Positions 43,189-55,049 of a DNA stretch of 64,000 nt are shown in pieces. A program made the position numbers and the translations under genes. The stretch comes from Gremmenia infestans (lineage: Eukaryota; Ascomycota; Leotiomycetes; Helotiales; Hamatocanthoscyphaceae). The notes below the pieces were generated by a model. The model was not told where the DNA came from and made no database searches. It saw only the letters and a program-made list of their open reading frames with translations. Positions within the stretch are counted from its first letter, which is position 1. Each line of letters starts with the position of its first letter. Where the stretch lies: positions 186,001 through 250,000 of the forward strand of contig JAFEVB010000044.1 of the NCBI GenBank assembly GCA_032629725.1, written 5' to 3'.

Positions 43189-45549
43189 TCAAAACTCCCC
43201 ACTCTCCCTGTTTTCCTCCTTCATCACCCTCCCATGACCCCCGGACTCAACATCTCCATCTCCATCTCCAACTTCAACTCCATTCTCATAACCACGGAAA
43301 GAACGATCCGCCAAGAAATACCCGTCGTCCACATGCACCCCAGCGCCCACATCGCTGCTCGCGCTCGTGCCCGTGGCAAACCGACTGCATTGTTCTTGTT
43401 CATGCGGGTCCACATAGCCAACAGGACCGAAGCTGAATCCATAGTCTACGTCTACGGCATGGTATCCGGCGTTATGATCACGAGACTCTGGCATTGTGGC
43501 CTGGCTCAAGCTGTAGGTGCTGTCGCCGAGGGTTCCTAGCATAGATGAACCAGGGAGAGTACTAGTACCGAGGCTAGGGGAGCCGAGGGAACCAAGAATA
43601 CGAGATCCAAGAACAGGAATAGGAGGGCCTCTCAATCCATACCCGGGAGCAGCGCCGCCTGTGTATGTCTGCGGGTGCTGCATCTCGGGCACCGGCATGG
43701 GGCTGTTTGTTCCGTTTGCCGCTGTAGCTGGATTTCTGGTATTAGTATTATCGTAACTAAATTCGGGATTTCTGTACGCAGCTCGAGCCGCATATGCAGA
43801 AGCAAGATTTCTGTAATTAGAGTTCGAATTCTCGATAGCTGAGGCGAAATCGTTGAGGTGGGGATTAGGCTGCTGGTGATGGTGGTTTGCCTGGTGTGCT
43901 GTAGGCTCGATGCCGTGGTCAAAGCAATATCTTTCTGAATGATCGTTTTCCTCCTGGATAGTGTTCTCTGTCACATGGCCATGGGGATCGTCTGCATACG
44001 AATGGGCGCGGTAGTCCTTACCTGCTACACCGCGGCCGAGATCATCGACTGTTCATTGGGCGGAAGTGTTCTTGTGTCTATTGCTGTAACCAGCCATCTT
44101 AATACCCACCGGCTGGTGTTCCGTTTCCCATCTATTTGTGAGGAACGTAGTATTCCGGAGCTTTGGTTTGTCTCTAGCAGCTTGAGGGAACTGAGGAGCA
44201 TCGTCATCGGCCGGCAAAAGAGATTCGGGCCAGCTCTTTGGCTTGTATGAGATCTTAGGAGAAGAAGAAGCTTTCTTGAACTTCTTGGTTAGAAGATACA
44301 AGCTCTTGCGACTGTCGGCAATGACATCGAGGGCTGCCGTGTAGCGTTTGACTGCACTGGAGCTGTGCGAGTGTTTCTCGCATAGCTGGATGTATTTCTC
44401 GGCCACGTCCTCATGGGTGTAGAGGTGGTGTTTCGCGATGCCGAGGGCTTCATAAGCCTGGTAGATTGGATCATTGCTGGTGGGAAAGGGATGTTGGTTC
44501 TTGTCCCCAGTGGAGACTTCTGATCCAGATGTATCATCGTCATCTGAAGAAACCTCTTCTGTTGATTCCTCCGGAGATTTGTTGGTTACAAGCGCTCTCA
44601 CATTTCTGTGATAGCGCTTCTTGCATGAATGTAGGCTACTAGATTCGGGGTCTTTGTATGTATCCTCCCCATGGCGTCGTTTCTTGGACCTAAGATCCAA
44701 AGCTATGGAATTGTGATTGATCGGACTGTGGCTGCCAGGGGCACGCAGCTTGAAATGCAGATTCTCCTTATTTTCTAGACTCTCTTGTAGAGCTGGATGA
44801 GCCTCATAGGGGTGGGCATCGAGAAAAGCGAAGTCGATGTCTGCGCTCGATAGTTGGCTATAGGAATGATCGAGAGTGTCGTCTGATTCGTCACTTGGCT
44901 CCTCCTCCGGTTGATGTGATGGTGGAACGACATCTGGATTCCGTTGAGCGCTAGTAACATGTCGCCTTCGTTCGTCATGGCTGCTAGTCTGAGTCACCCA
45001 ATGATTAGTTGGAGGTCGCAGAGTAGAATGCCGAGCCGCATTTCCCGGAACAGCTCCTGCGTTCGTGGATGTGGGGACATCCAGTTGATGTGAAGGTGCT
45101 GAACCGACACTTCTCGGAGAGGGAGCAAGTCCAGCGATGAGGTCCGAAAATGAATCCTGAACAAAATCGACCGTAGTGTTGGTTTCGTTTGGAGGCAGCC
45201 CTTCCTGCTTCTCCGCATCCAAAAACTGCACAACCGCTCTTGAGATCTTGCCCGTATCATCATTGATGCTGTCCCTGAGGATTTCAAGCGTGCTCTCCAT
45301 CTCAACTTTGGTACCTTCGTAGTTGACGCCGCGCTCGGCAAGTGTCTTAGATGCATTTGAAGGATCCACGAGAAGGAGACGTTGCTTGACCTTCAGAATG
45401 CGTACAACGTCGTTGGCGAGTGCTCTTTGGCTTTCTTGAAAATCGTTGATGGTAGTCTTGATGGCCTCTAAGAGGTCGTAAGAAGTCATTATCTCGACAT
45501 CTTTCATAGAGCGTTGGCGTATATCTCGGAGGTGGGATGAAGATGCCAT
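43189..45549 (-). CDS. Large acidic hypothetical protein, frame interrupted by one TGA
   Basis: From ATG 45549 a frame of 498 codons ends at TGA 44055-44053, and the same frame then stays open for 287 more codons to the stop at 43189. The first part has an N-terminal helical region (DLLEAIKTTINDF, then RALANDVVRILKVKQRLLL), a long acidic/Ser-rich middle, and a globular patch near residues 390-460 (YQAYEALGIAKHHLYTHEDV then VKRYTAALDVIADSRKSLYL), which loosely resembles a J-domain fold but lacks a clear HPD motif. The part beyond the TGA is Gly/Pro/Asn/His-rich. Either the gene ends at the TGA, or it is read through, or the TGA is a nonsense change. A 42-base GT-AG candidate intron (GTTACAG...GAACAG) would also remove the TGA but is short and lacks a branch site. 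Function unknown. Confidence 0.6.
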
Positions 45550-45990
45550 GTTGTTCAAGGGTCTTTGTGGTGAGAATGAAAATGAGGAAAGGTACGATCG
45601 AAATGGCCGAATAAGAAAACAATCTCGTTCGTAGTCGTTTGTACTTTCTTGCCTGTAAAGCAAAAGTAGATGAGGGCAAGGGAACCTTTTATACTTAGAA
45701 AGTTAGGTGGCAATGACGCTGGCGTTGAAGCTATCGTCAACCACCACCTTTACGACCGACTTTAGCAAATTCACCAACTGGCCGTTAATTTCGTGTAGAT
45801 CCCATCCATCCTATACACAGACATATCCAGAACGTCGTCCTCGGTCATTCATTTCATGCCTGTCCAAAGCTCTTCTTGGGGTTGAACCCTCGCGTAGTAC
45901 ATTCCGCGTGAATTTGTCCCTCCAGTTTTAGAATTGTGCCCCCTTCATTGGTCGAGATCAGAGCCTTCTAGGCAGATTCCTTGGCCTTCT

Positions 45991-47049
45991 CTATATGCTC
46001 GTGCGACTTGAAATTACCAGAGCACACAACTCAGGGTTGCTTGATCCATGCTCGGCTTCACGGCACAGAGCAGTGGAATGAACGCATTCAGTGATAGCCA
46101 CCACGAATAGATTTCCTATCATATTCACCAGCTCTTCAATTGGCACCGTAAAGTGTGCATTGCTATACACTTGTTGTTTGTCTAAGATACTTGGGCAGAT
46201 TTCGCCACTTTGGCAAACAGCAAGGTTGTTTGGTATTGCGCCTCGTTGCGGAGGTGAATGGCAATACCAGAAGGAAGTCACATCTCGTCCCTCGGGGTCT
46301 ATTGACACGATATCCACAGGAATGGTTTTTCTGGATGCTGTTAGCATGCCTCGTCTGTTTTGAGAATTGCAACATACAAATACAGTTTCCATCTAAGTGA
46401 TGGCAAAAAGCTTTAATATAAAGGAAGGACCTACCTTGATTACCTCTTCAGACACCTTTTCTTCCAGCAAGCCAAACATCCTGCATAAAGTAACTCCATC
46501 ACAGCGAGGAAGACTTTTAGAGGACCTGAATTTCCGCCATCAGCAGAACCGCAATCACGAGACCTGGAGATGAAGAATTTCAGTTCTGATATTCATAGTA
46601 CTGTATGCTTGAGAGTGACATTTAGATCCGAACCTTTCGCGCATGAAACATCGGGGACTTGTTTCCTGGTGCTATACTACAAAGACAGGTCTATCCTGGT
46701 AAACAAGCCGCTTAGTCGGTTGGAATTTGCTCTTAGTGTAATAAATCATCTTCCAACTTACCAACTTGAACTGAACATCATGCTTTTCATTGGTGTTGAG
46801 ATTCACATCTAGCACGAGTTGAGAAGCCGTGGCAAAGTAATCGCGGCCATTGATGGGATTATGATGCTTCAGTGAGCGGCATATGCTTTTCCAGCTACCT
46901 GCCCGTCTGTAATGGGACTCGGATATTGCTTCAAGATGCGAACATGATGCTATGCATGAGACCTGTGAGAGGCCTCGGAACTGAGTCAGGTCAGCTGACA
47001 GGCAGGCTAAGATCAAAATGATTATCTGCTTTAAGTTCATGGCATTCAT
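45991..47049 (-). CDS. Candidate secreted cysteine-containing protein, multi-exon, model incomplete
   Basis: ATG 47049 opens a frame with a signal peptide (MNAMNLKQIIILILACLSA), then Cys-containing sequence QVSCIASCSHLEAISESHYR and LDVNLNTNEKHDVQFKL, ending at a GTAAGT donor near 46757. Toward the 3' side three further exon-like pieces can be joined by good introns: SLPRCDGVTLCRMFGLLEEK, then a GTAGGT...ACTTAG intron, METVF, then a GTATGT intron with GCTAAC branch, and KTIPVDIVSIDPEGRDVTSF to the stop at 45991, with Cys residues spaced through it (WYCHS, VCQSGEIC, ECVHSTALC). The junctions between 46757 and 46500 are unresolved, so two separate genes remain possible. I do not recognise the family; a secreted, disulfide-bonded protein is the inference. 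Confidence 0.4.
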
Positions 47050-47270
47050 GTGGCTGGTGTAGCAATCAGCTTTCAATGCCTAAGTTAACGTATATATTTC
47101 CAGCCGCGACCACGTCCCGTTCCATTGTGAATACAAGAGCGATCCCGTCCGTTCTGGACTTCCGAATACCCCATCCCCTTGAGGAACGACAAGTATCGTG
47201 GTTTCATTGAAAGGCATACTGGCTGCATGTTGTGCGAACGCCGACGCGTGCGTAGTCTTAAATATCCCAA

Positions 47271-48542
47271 AAACCGCTCTCGAAATACCTTACCTCGGCC
47301 GTGGTTTCGGCCGAGAGAAATAACGTCCTGACATGGTCTCTGAGAGTTTGTATCATCCCCAAGTCCTTACATGTCCTTTCGTACGCCGTACGCCGTACGC
47401 TCTCTTGTCGAAGCCTCGAAGGGTCACTGTCTGTCAAGTACTCGCCGTCTCACTGCATGCGGCGTAGGTATTAAGCTTCTTGTTGAACGGACTCAAGCCA
47501 ATACCAGCAATGCCTAAACGAGAACAAACCAGAAAGGCGCAAATCTTCTCCTCTCCAGCGAATCCAGCATTTCTGCATCTCTTTCTCACATCTCAGGAAG
47601 TTTGACTGAAGTTTGACTGTAATCTCACAATATTGAAATATACTTCGTACCTACCCTACGGAGTAAAGATGCCCTCCGTAGATGCCGTCGCGGCACCGGC
47701 ACGGGTTTTATTTATGTCTGGCTGGGTTTTACCCGTCCCCGTCCCCGTCCCCGTCCCGTCCCAAATTCAAATTCTCAATCCTGTGTACCCCGCCATGCCA
47801 TGCCATCCCCTCTCCACGACCCATCCATCCCTTCCTTCCCTTCCAATCACAGACATCATTTTCACTACCATAAAAGCCTCATCCAAGTACTTTTCATGTA
47901 CACTATACCTACACATGCGCATGCGCCTTTCCCGTGCCGATATTTCCGTATTAAGCCACCGTTATGCATCCATCGTACGCGCTTTTGGAATAGAAAATTT
48001 TACGGAGTGACAGTATATGTGCCACTGCCGCTGCCATTGATTGTGCGTGTTAGGGCGTAGGCGTATTACTTCGTATAGCATGGCATGGCATGGCATGCCA
48101 TGGCCATGGCGTCCCGGAACGGATCTTTATAACTGTCCGCGCGGGGCCGATAGGTTGAATAAAAAATTACGAATCGACCAATCGGTACCCGTTAGGTAAT
48201 TCTTGAATCGCATTCGCGTCTGCTAACTCATACGTATGTAGGTAGGGTAGGTGTAGGGTAGGTAAGACTTACCTAGGTACGGACGGATGCGTACCTAGGT
48301 AGCTTTCTTTCTTCTTTTCCACTACTACTTTTTCAGCAGAGATTTTTGTTTATTTACAACTTCTTCTTCTTCGTTCTTCTAAATCCTATTGATTTTTCTT
48401 TTGTGTCTGTCGGTCTATGTAATAGATATTAAGGAAACGAACCGATACCATACGATATGTTCATAACCATAACTTGATAATCTAGGCTTCGCCGTTCGAA
48501 TAGCCCTCCCTCCCTTCCTTCCTTCCTTTGCAGGCGCATGCC
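47271..48542. other. Intergenic stretch with simple repeats and palindromes
   Basis: About 1.3 kb without a gene. It holds GTACGCC tandem copies (about 47382-47400), a CCCCGT run (about 47736-47760), a GGCAT run folding into a palindrome with CCATGGCCATGG (48079-48110), and repeated GTAGGTAGGG/ACCTAGGTAC words (48240-48302). The right end is a pyrimidine-rich leader (TCCCTTCCTTCCTTCCTT) before the next start codon, common in fungal promoters. Confidence 0.5.
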
Positions 48543-49346
48543 ATGGCACGCATGGCATCTTTCTGGATCAATCTGTTCGCCGAAGGCCTCTGGATGGTCC
48601 TCCTCCAACCCGGCCTCCTAAAAGTCCAATACTACACGCGCCACAACCCGCGCCTAAAACCCCTCTCCACCTTCGAGATCTGCGCCGTCGTAGCCGTCTC
48701 CTGGCTCTTCTACATGTCCCTCTCCAGCCTCGCGCGCGCCCTCCTCCGCACCGCCCTCGCGCGCCCCGGCACCGACTGGGCCGCCGGAATGGGCGCCTAC
48801 TACGGCCTCCGCTTCCTGTTCTACAGAACGCTGTGGGCGTCGGTCCTGCACCGCGGCGTCACCTTTGCCCTGGAACACGTTATCCCGCTGGTGCTGGCCT
48901 TGCGCGCTGACTCCGAGGCCGTGCAGCAGCGCATCCGCGCGCGCAGCGTCGAGGTCGTGGCGTTTATCCGGGCCGTGGATTGGGGGCGCGGCCACGTAGC
49001 TGGCTTCGGGCTGTGGAAGCTGCCGGTGTTCGCGGACGCGGAGAAGGCGGCGTGCCAGTGCCAGGCGATTTGTCTGGAGCGCCAGAAGAGTCGGGATCCA
49101 GTGGGGGGGTCGCGGACGCTGAGCTGGAATATCGCGGTTGATAAGAGCGCGCTGGATGAGATGAAGGAGACGCTGGGGCCGCCGGGGGGGTTTGGGGAGA
49201 TGGGGTTCAATGTCACAGGGGAGGGGGTCTGCTTTGAGGCGATGGGCATCGGGACGCGGTTTAACTTGTCGTTTTCGTTGCAAGCTGAGTCGAGCAAAGA
49301 GCAAGGAATACGATCGCCGAAGAAGAAGGAGAGGAAGAGTCTATGA
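48543..49346 (+). CDS. Hypothetical membrane protein of 267 residues
   Basis: Intronless, GC-rich frame. ATG 48543 is the first in-frame start; a second at 48552 is possible. The N-terminal half is hydrophobic with about three membrane segments (FWINLFAEGLWMVLLQPGLL, ICAVVAVSWLFYMSLSSLA, a weaker one around HVIPLVLAL), and the C-terminal half is polar with Cys pairs (CQCQAIC) and a basic Lys/Arg-rich tail. C-ending codons predominate, unlike the AT-rich spacer before it. No family is recognised. It may be an organelle membrane protein. Confidence 0.6.
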   Translation: MARMASFWINLFAEGLWMVLLQPGLLKVQYYTRHNPRLKPLSTFEICAVVAVSWLFYMSLSSLARALLRTALARPGTDWAAGMGAYYGLRFLFYRTLWASVLHRGVTFALEHVIPLVLALRADSEAVQQRIRARSVEVVAFIRAVDWGRGHVAGFGLWKLPVFADAEKAACQCQAICLERQKSRDPVGGSRTLSWNIAVDKSALDEMKETLGPPGGFGEMGFNVTGEGVCFEAMGIGTRFNLSFSLQAESSKEQGIRSPKKKERKSL

Positions 49347-49429
49347 AGAGGGGTTGCGCAGAAATGCTTCAGAGTGGATGAAGGTGTTTGGGAGGTTTGT
49401 TTTGTTTTGTCATTTCAGCGTGGATTTGG

Positions 49430-49453
49430 GATGGGATGGGATGGGATGGGATT
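49430..49453. repeat. GATGG tandem repeat
   Basis: Four consecutive GATGG units in the 3' flank of the membrane-protein gene. Simple repeat. Confidence 0.8.
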
Positions 49454-49735
49454 TGGATTTAGGAGTTGGACGGCAGCATCAGATACCATGAATCGAGAGA
49501 AACCTTATCAACGTGCACTGCATTTACTTGGCGGATCTTTCAGCTCTTGTGCTCGGATGATGTAAAGCATTGTTGATTTGTTCAGCCTTACACTGATATT
49601 TACGACCAAGCAGTTCTCGAGCAATCCACCGTACCATTTAAGCCCGAGGTCACTGCCCATGATCCTCGAGTGCTATTAATTCTAAATTAGAAACCCCATC
49701 ATAACATCTAAGCGTAAATGTCTTTCTTCAACCAC

Positions 49736-51973
49736 TCATGGCAATGCCAAAAAGACATCCAAAAGCTTATCGAAAATCGGTGTTCCAAGCCCCGTAACCG
49801 GATCCCAGCCTTTAACTGCAGAAAAGCCATCCGTGCCGCACCCAGGATTAGTCCCATTCGTGATATCCGTAAACGCATCCGGGTTCTGATACAACGTAGG
49901 GTTAATAAACCCAACTACCGACTTGCCAGCCGCAAGACGCTGTTCGTTAATCAAGTTAATAATCGACGCAAAGATCGGTGCCGATGCACTCGTCCCGCTA
50001 GCAAAGCTAGGCTGCCCGTCATCATAGAGAAGAATGTTCAGCCCGATAGCCGCGACGTCTGGGTACCCACGTCCGGATTTGTTGTAGTACGGCGTTCCGT
50101 AGACCGTGTTGTTGTAGGGGGGCGGCGTCGTGGCGAAGTAGTGAGCCAGCGTCGACTCTTGGTAGCTGGGCGCGGGCCAGTAGTTGGAGAAGCCGCCGCC
50201 GGAGTAGTATGCTTCTTCGGGGACGTATACTGCGTTTTCGGTCTTGTCGTCCGTGTTGAACTGAGGTAGACCGTTAGTCTTGGCTAGGGGGGCACATGAA
50301 AGAGATGCGGCGGAAATACGAACCTGTGTAGCGCCAACGGTTGTCAACCAAGGACAAGAGGCTGGAAAACTCGGCGAGAACGCTAATCGATGTATTAGCA
50401 TGGTAAATAATTTGGTTTTCAGGGGGTCGTGGAGCTTAGGATTATCCCAGGAGCCTGCAATAGCTCCCAGCTCCTCGGCATCCATAGAAGATAACAGTAA
50501 TTTAGTATGAGAATAGCCTACCTCCTGTGTCGTCATAGTCGTGTGTACCATTCGGGGAGAGGCATGCCCCGCGGTTGCTCACACCAGAATCTCCAGACGC
50601 GTAGATAACCGAGACGCCTTGAAGGCCGAGTTTCATGTACTCCTGACATTGCCGGTTCCAATAGAATCTGGAATATTTGTTTTCGCCCAGCCCATAAGAG
50701 ACAGAAAGGACATTGGTTGGGGTATATGCACCACACATCTCAGTCTGGTTGTATGTACCTGCAGGTTGTCCCGTCTCATTCTTACCCGTGTCAGGATACT
50801 TGGGGTCCAGATTTGGATCATCTCCGCCTTCAAAGGTGCAGTATGAGGCATCGAGCGCATCAAGGAAAGTATCCCCGAATCCTTCGGAATATTCAATCTC
50901 GTGCAAATCGTCGACTTGGAACAGGATAGACTGTTGGGGATAAACCAAGGGGAGAATCAGCGACATGTCAAGAAGTGATTCGATGCCAACGTAGTTCTCA
51001 TATGGAGCATAACCTCCGTCAATGCCCTTAAGTGTAGGATGCGAGCCTTTTGGGACGTAAGGAGCGACGGCCGCAAAAGTGTTGTCTAGGTCGTCTTGGT
51101 CGTAGAAATCGCCCGTTTCAAAAATTCCAATCTCATTTCCAGCTATGCTAGAATTACCTAGGGGTATTCCATAAAGTGCTACAGATAATTAGTTTTCTTC
51201 CCAGATATTGTAAAAATGTGCAAAAAAGAAAATATCCCTGAATTTGATGTTAAACACTCACTTCTAAGACATTCGGGCGTAACCGCAGTATAGCAAGGTA
51301 TTTCAGATGCGACACTGAAAGAATCTGTATTGAAGCTGCTGCCGGCCGGAGTCGTATGTGGCGGAAAGGAGGCTGGGGAGAAAGACTTGACTTCACCACG
51401 CTTTTTCTTCTTCAGGTCTTTCTCGCTGATTCGAATCGTAGATACACTTGGAGTAACAAAGTCGACGTGGGGAACAATTTCAGACGGGAGATGATATTCA
51501 TCGCAACCAATATGGGCCTCCCCGGAGTTCGAATGCCCGTACACATGATATTTGGCGGAAAGCAGGTCTTCTAGCTCTTCTACAGAAGCATAGAATTTCA
51601 GCCATCCTCTGCCGGCAGTGACATTGTGTCTTTCCAGCTCAATGCCGGAGTCATGGAGCCAGTGGCGGACAACGCTGATAGACTCGCTGGAAGGACGGAA
51701 TAGGTCTCCAACCTCCTTGGAGGACAAGTGCTTTCCAAAATTGGCAGAGCGGGGGTCTGAGATATCTAGCAGTCGGTCGCCCCCGTGATCCAAATTGTTC
51801 TGAGCAAGGGCAATGCGCACTGGCAATTGCATAGACGGGTCTGCTCTTGACCTCTTGATCAATTGATCACCGCCTGTGCGCTTTTCATGTCGAACATGAC
51901 CATGGCGGGGAGTAGGACTGGCAAAGGAAGTGCCTACAGCCAAAGCCAAGATGGTAGATCTGAGGAAATACAT
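49736..51973 (-). CDS. Secreted sedolisin (S53 tripeptidyl-peptidase-like)
   Basis: Four exons, 51973-51262, 51178-50522, 50382-50324 and 50260-49736, give 650 residues. A signal peptide (MYFLRSTILALAVGTSFAS) precedes a pro-kumamolisin activation domain with FGKHLSSKEVGDLFRPS and ending around DFVTPSV. The catalytic domain shows NVLSVSYG, IYASGDSGV with the oxyanion Asp, and SGTSASAPIFASI with the nucleophile Ser; the C-terminal calcium site lies in GWDPVTGLGTP. The usual Glu-x-x-x-Asp helix corresponds to TFLDALDASYC, where Asp is visible but the Glu partner is not obvious. The 58-base intron at 50261-50323 sits in a frame that stays open if unspliced, but splicing restores VGATQ joined to FNTDDKTEN. 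These acid-active secreted enzymes release tripeptides. Confidence 0.88.
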
Positions 51974-54900
51974 CTTAGTATTTTGGCAAAGAGGAAAGAG
52001 ACTGGGGAGGGAGTGCCAAAGGAGAGTACCAGACTGCTGGTCATGACATTCTATTTATCCCATAGGAAATAAATGACTACCTTCTTCGTTGGTCGCAGTC
52101 GCCGAAGTCTTCCTACCATCGATCATTTCCAAGCTGCAAGAGCTCGTATTCTAGGGTCCACCCTCAAGAGCCGATCATCAACATGAAAGCTGCCCTATTC
52201 GACATGATCTGCCCAGGTACGAAGTACTTGGTACCATGCACATATCGCCGTTGAAACCCCTGACGGTCCGTACGTCCTCTTGGCGGCGCTGGAGAGTGGG
52301 GTAATTCGTATCGTGGCGTGGCATCATTGCGGTGATTTCAGGCTCATGACGGTGACTTTACTGTAAGGCGCATTTGCTGTCGGACCAAGCCAAGCCATAA
52401 TGATAGACAACAATGTTGCCAGGGGAATCTGTTCGCCAAGGATGACAGCGCCTTTCTCGGATTGTAGCCACGACTGCCGCGGCAAAGCTTGTTGAAGCTT
52501 CGCAGCCTGCGAACAGACCAAGATCGTATCGTATCGTGGGGTGTGTTGAATTAAGACTTTTCGTATCTGGGGAGACCTTCCAAAGTGGTCCTAGTTTGCA
52601 GAGAGCTGCATGGCAGGTTTCCCAACCCAACCCAACCTCTGCAAAGTCATACGAAGTACGGAGTATACGAAGTACAGTAGATAGGTCTTGCGTAAAAGAT
52701 GTTGCACCAGTTGAAAGTCAAGAACTACGGAGTACTGTACTGTACGCGCTTGCGACCATGTTTCCCTGTTAGGCTGAGAATTTATTGCGGCTATAAAATC
52801 CTATTTTAACAACATGATGCCATTTATGAACAGATAAGAAGCCGGACTGCCGGCGCTAGGTCGATAATCGGGAGTTGATATTCATCGGTACCTTTGTAAA
52901 TGAGGTTGACTGGTCAAAAAGGCGCATTGCATCCACAAAAGGTACCACAACCAGTACCAGTACCAGTACCAGTGGACGGATAGGCAGCCGCAGTGAGGCT
53001 TTTTTGTTGAGAAGATCCTGTGTCTAGTGAAGTGTTCTCGCGGCGTAGAAATCCTCCGTACTATCTCAATAAATGTTAATGATCCTTCGCCCTATCGCGT
53101 AAACAAGGGGAAGTGAGCAAATGATATCACTACGTTAAGGGCTTAGTGGGACCTTATAAGGACCTTACAGATACCCTTTAGGGGCTACTAGCAAGGGCTC
53201 TAGCCATTCAGTACTATAGGATTCGACGTATTATGGAGACTTTACGTGATTTAACATTTATTAAGATAGTACTGTATCCCTGAGCTATACCCACCTACCC
53301 TGGTGCCCCTGGCGTCATGGCATGTAACCTTTACTGATTATCCCCTTTTAAACTTGGGCAACTTTTGTTTTCCTCTTCCGTACAGTATTTGGATTGCTAC
53401 TGTAGATATATTCTCGTATCTCGGGAAGTCTTCTACGAAGTAGTCGCAAAGTCTGTCTATCTGCCTTGAAGTCAGCCCAGCCCCCGCAGTTGCGGCAGCG
53501 GGGTAAAAGACGGCGCAGCGCAGTATCCGACGACCACCACCACCATCGCTACGATTATCAAACAAGAGAACAGCAAAGAGTGCGAGTGGTTCTCAGCACA
53601 GGCAACTTGAACATGATATGTTTCGTTGTTCCCTGAATGTCCGTTGCTAACACATGTGGTACGTACAACTCAGTTACGATTCGAGATGCAGATTTGCGAA
53701 CAGTATAACGTCCATCTTGATATGTTTAATGCTGCGCATGGATTTGAAAACATCTCAATTCTTAGACAGTGCGGTTACACCCTCGCATCTTTCATCGATA
53801 GTGTTAACCTGATCTACTTATACGGGAATACCACTATCCAAACGCTCTTTCAAACAAAACAACTCCCTTTTACCGGATTTTATAATATATCTCAAGGCAT
53901 TTGAATGCTAACGCCACCACAGAACCAAACTCCATACAGATAGAAGAACCTAGACTTCAAATAACCACATTCACTTGATACATACGCCACCGCAACACAA
54001 CCTCCAGTGCTCAAAAGGCTCGTCTCGTAAACAAGAAACCTCCGCATGCTTCAAGCGCGTTATAAGACTCCCCCTCCCCTCTATCTACACGCAGAAAGCA
54101 CCCATAAGCGAGAAACCCAAGACTCAGAACTGCTAGAGAAGGTAGGTACCTACTTCGCGCCATACAAGCTGGCGGCAATCTCTCCACCCGTGCCGTGTCC
54201 CATGCATGCTACAGTACCAGCACGAGACTCACAATCGATCAATGTCCCGTCTCACAGAAATACTGATAGCACTTCCCATCGACCTCTCTCACACACTTGT
54301 CTCACACACCGTCTCACACACCGCGGAAATCAATCAATCAATGCCATCAGCGCATAGCACGCGATGCTACTAAACAAGACAAGACAAGACAAGACAACGA
54401 AGCAGAATCGACGAAAGACCCACAGTCGAATCAGAGCCAAATGAAAACAAAGTCTGCTTGCTTGCATCCCCATTCCATTAACTCCCGAAACTCTACTCTC
54501 TCTACCTACCTCCCACCTAGCCCAAGTGCGCAAACCCGCGAAAAGAGAGTACGAGTGTACCTTTCTTTGAATCCCATTGTCTTGGCATGGCTGAATCTAC
54601 GGGTTTTAGAACGCAGATACAGTAAGCTTTATCTATTCATCTGCACCTGCACCTGCGCTGAAAATATCCATCTCCCCGTCGAGGCAGCTTCTACTGTATA
54701 TGGAAAAGGATCTCCAAATATTTCATCTTGACCCTGTATTATTCCCTTGGAGTCTTCAACTAGGCCGAAGATCCAGGCACAAAATCTCATCTCGTACAAT
54801 GGCGTACTAATGCACCATTCCATTACGTCCCAAGGCCTTGAATGAATCGTTCATGGAGACGCAGGGCTAGGGAATCTGGCATACCATTTCGTTTCCTTAA

Positions 54901-55049
54901 AAACTACTTGATCAATGATCCATTATTCCGTAGCTACTGCTCGACTGATAACCTGAAAAGTAACCATCGCTACCTGCCAAGGATCGACTATCTTCATAAC
55001 ATCATCTTACGCATTATTGCAGCACCCAAAAACGCCTAATGCAATAAAA
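51974..55049. other. Long intergenic stretch (3.1 kb), no supported gene
   Basis: No frame here has domain or splice support. It holds tandem ACCAGT copies (52948-52972), ACAAG pentamers (54374-54398), paired GTACGGAGTA/TACGAAGTAC words (52652-52745), and a TA-rich degenerate patch at about 53040-53340. A minus-strand frame at 53338-53565 with DRLCDYFVEDFPRYENIS is the only piece with protein-like order; it could be a relic of a mobile element but I cannot assign it. Confidence 0.4.

Noticed and set aside
48654..49304. Minus-strand frame of 216 codons opposite the membrane-protein gene
   Set aside because: It is a GC-rich antisense shadow: the plus frame has hydrophobic segments and codon bias, while the minus one is Arg/Pro/Gly low-complexity.
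53338..53565. Minus-strand frame with DRLCDYFVEDFPRYENIS as a transposase relic
   Set aside because: No catalytic residues, terminal repeats or family match could be seen, so it stays unassigned.
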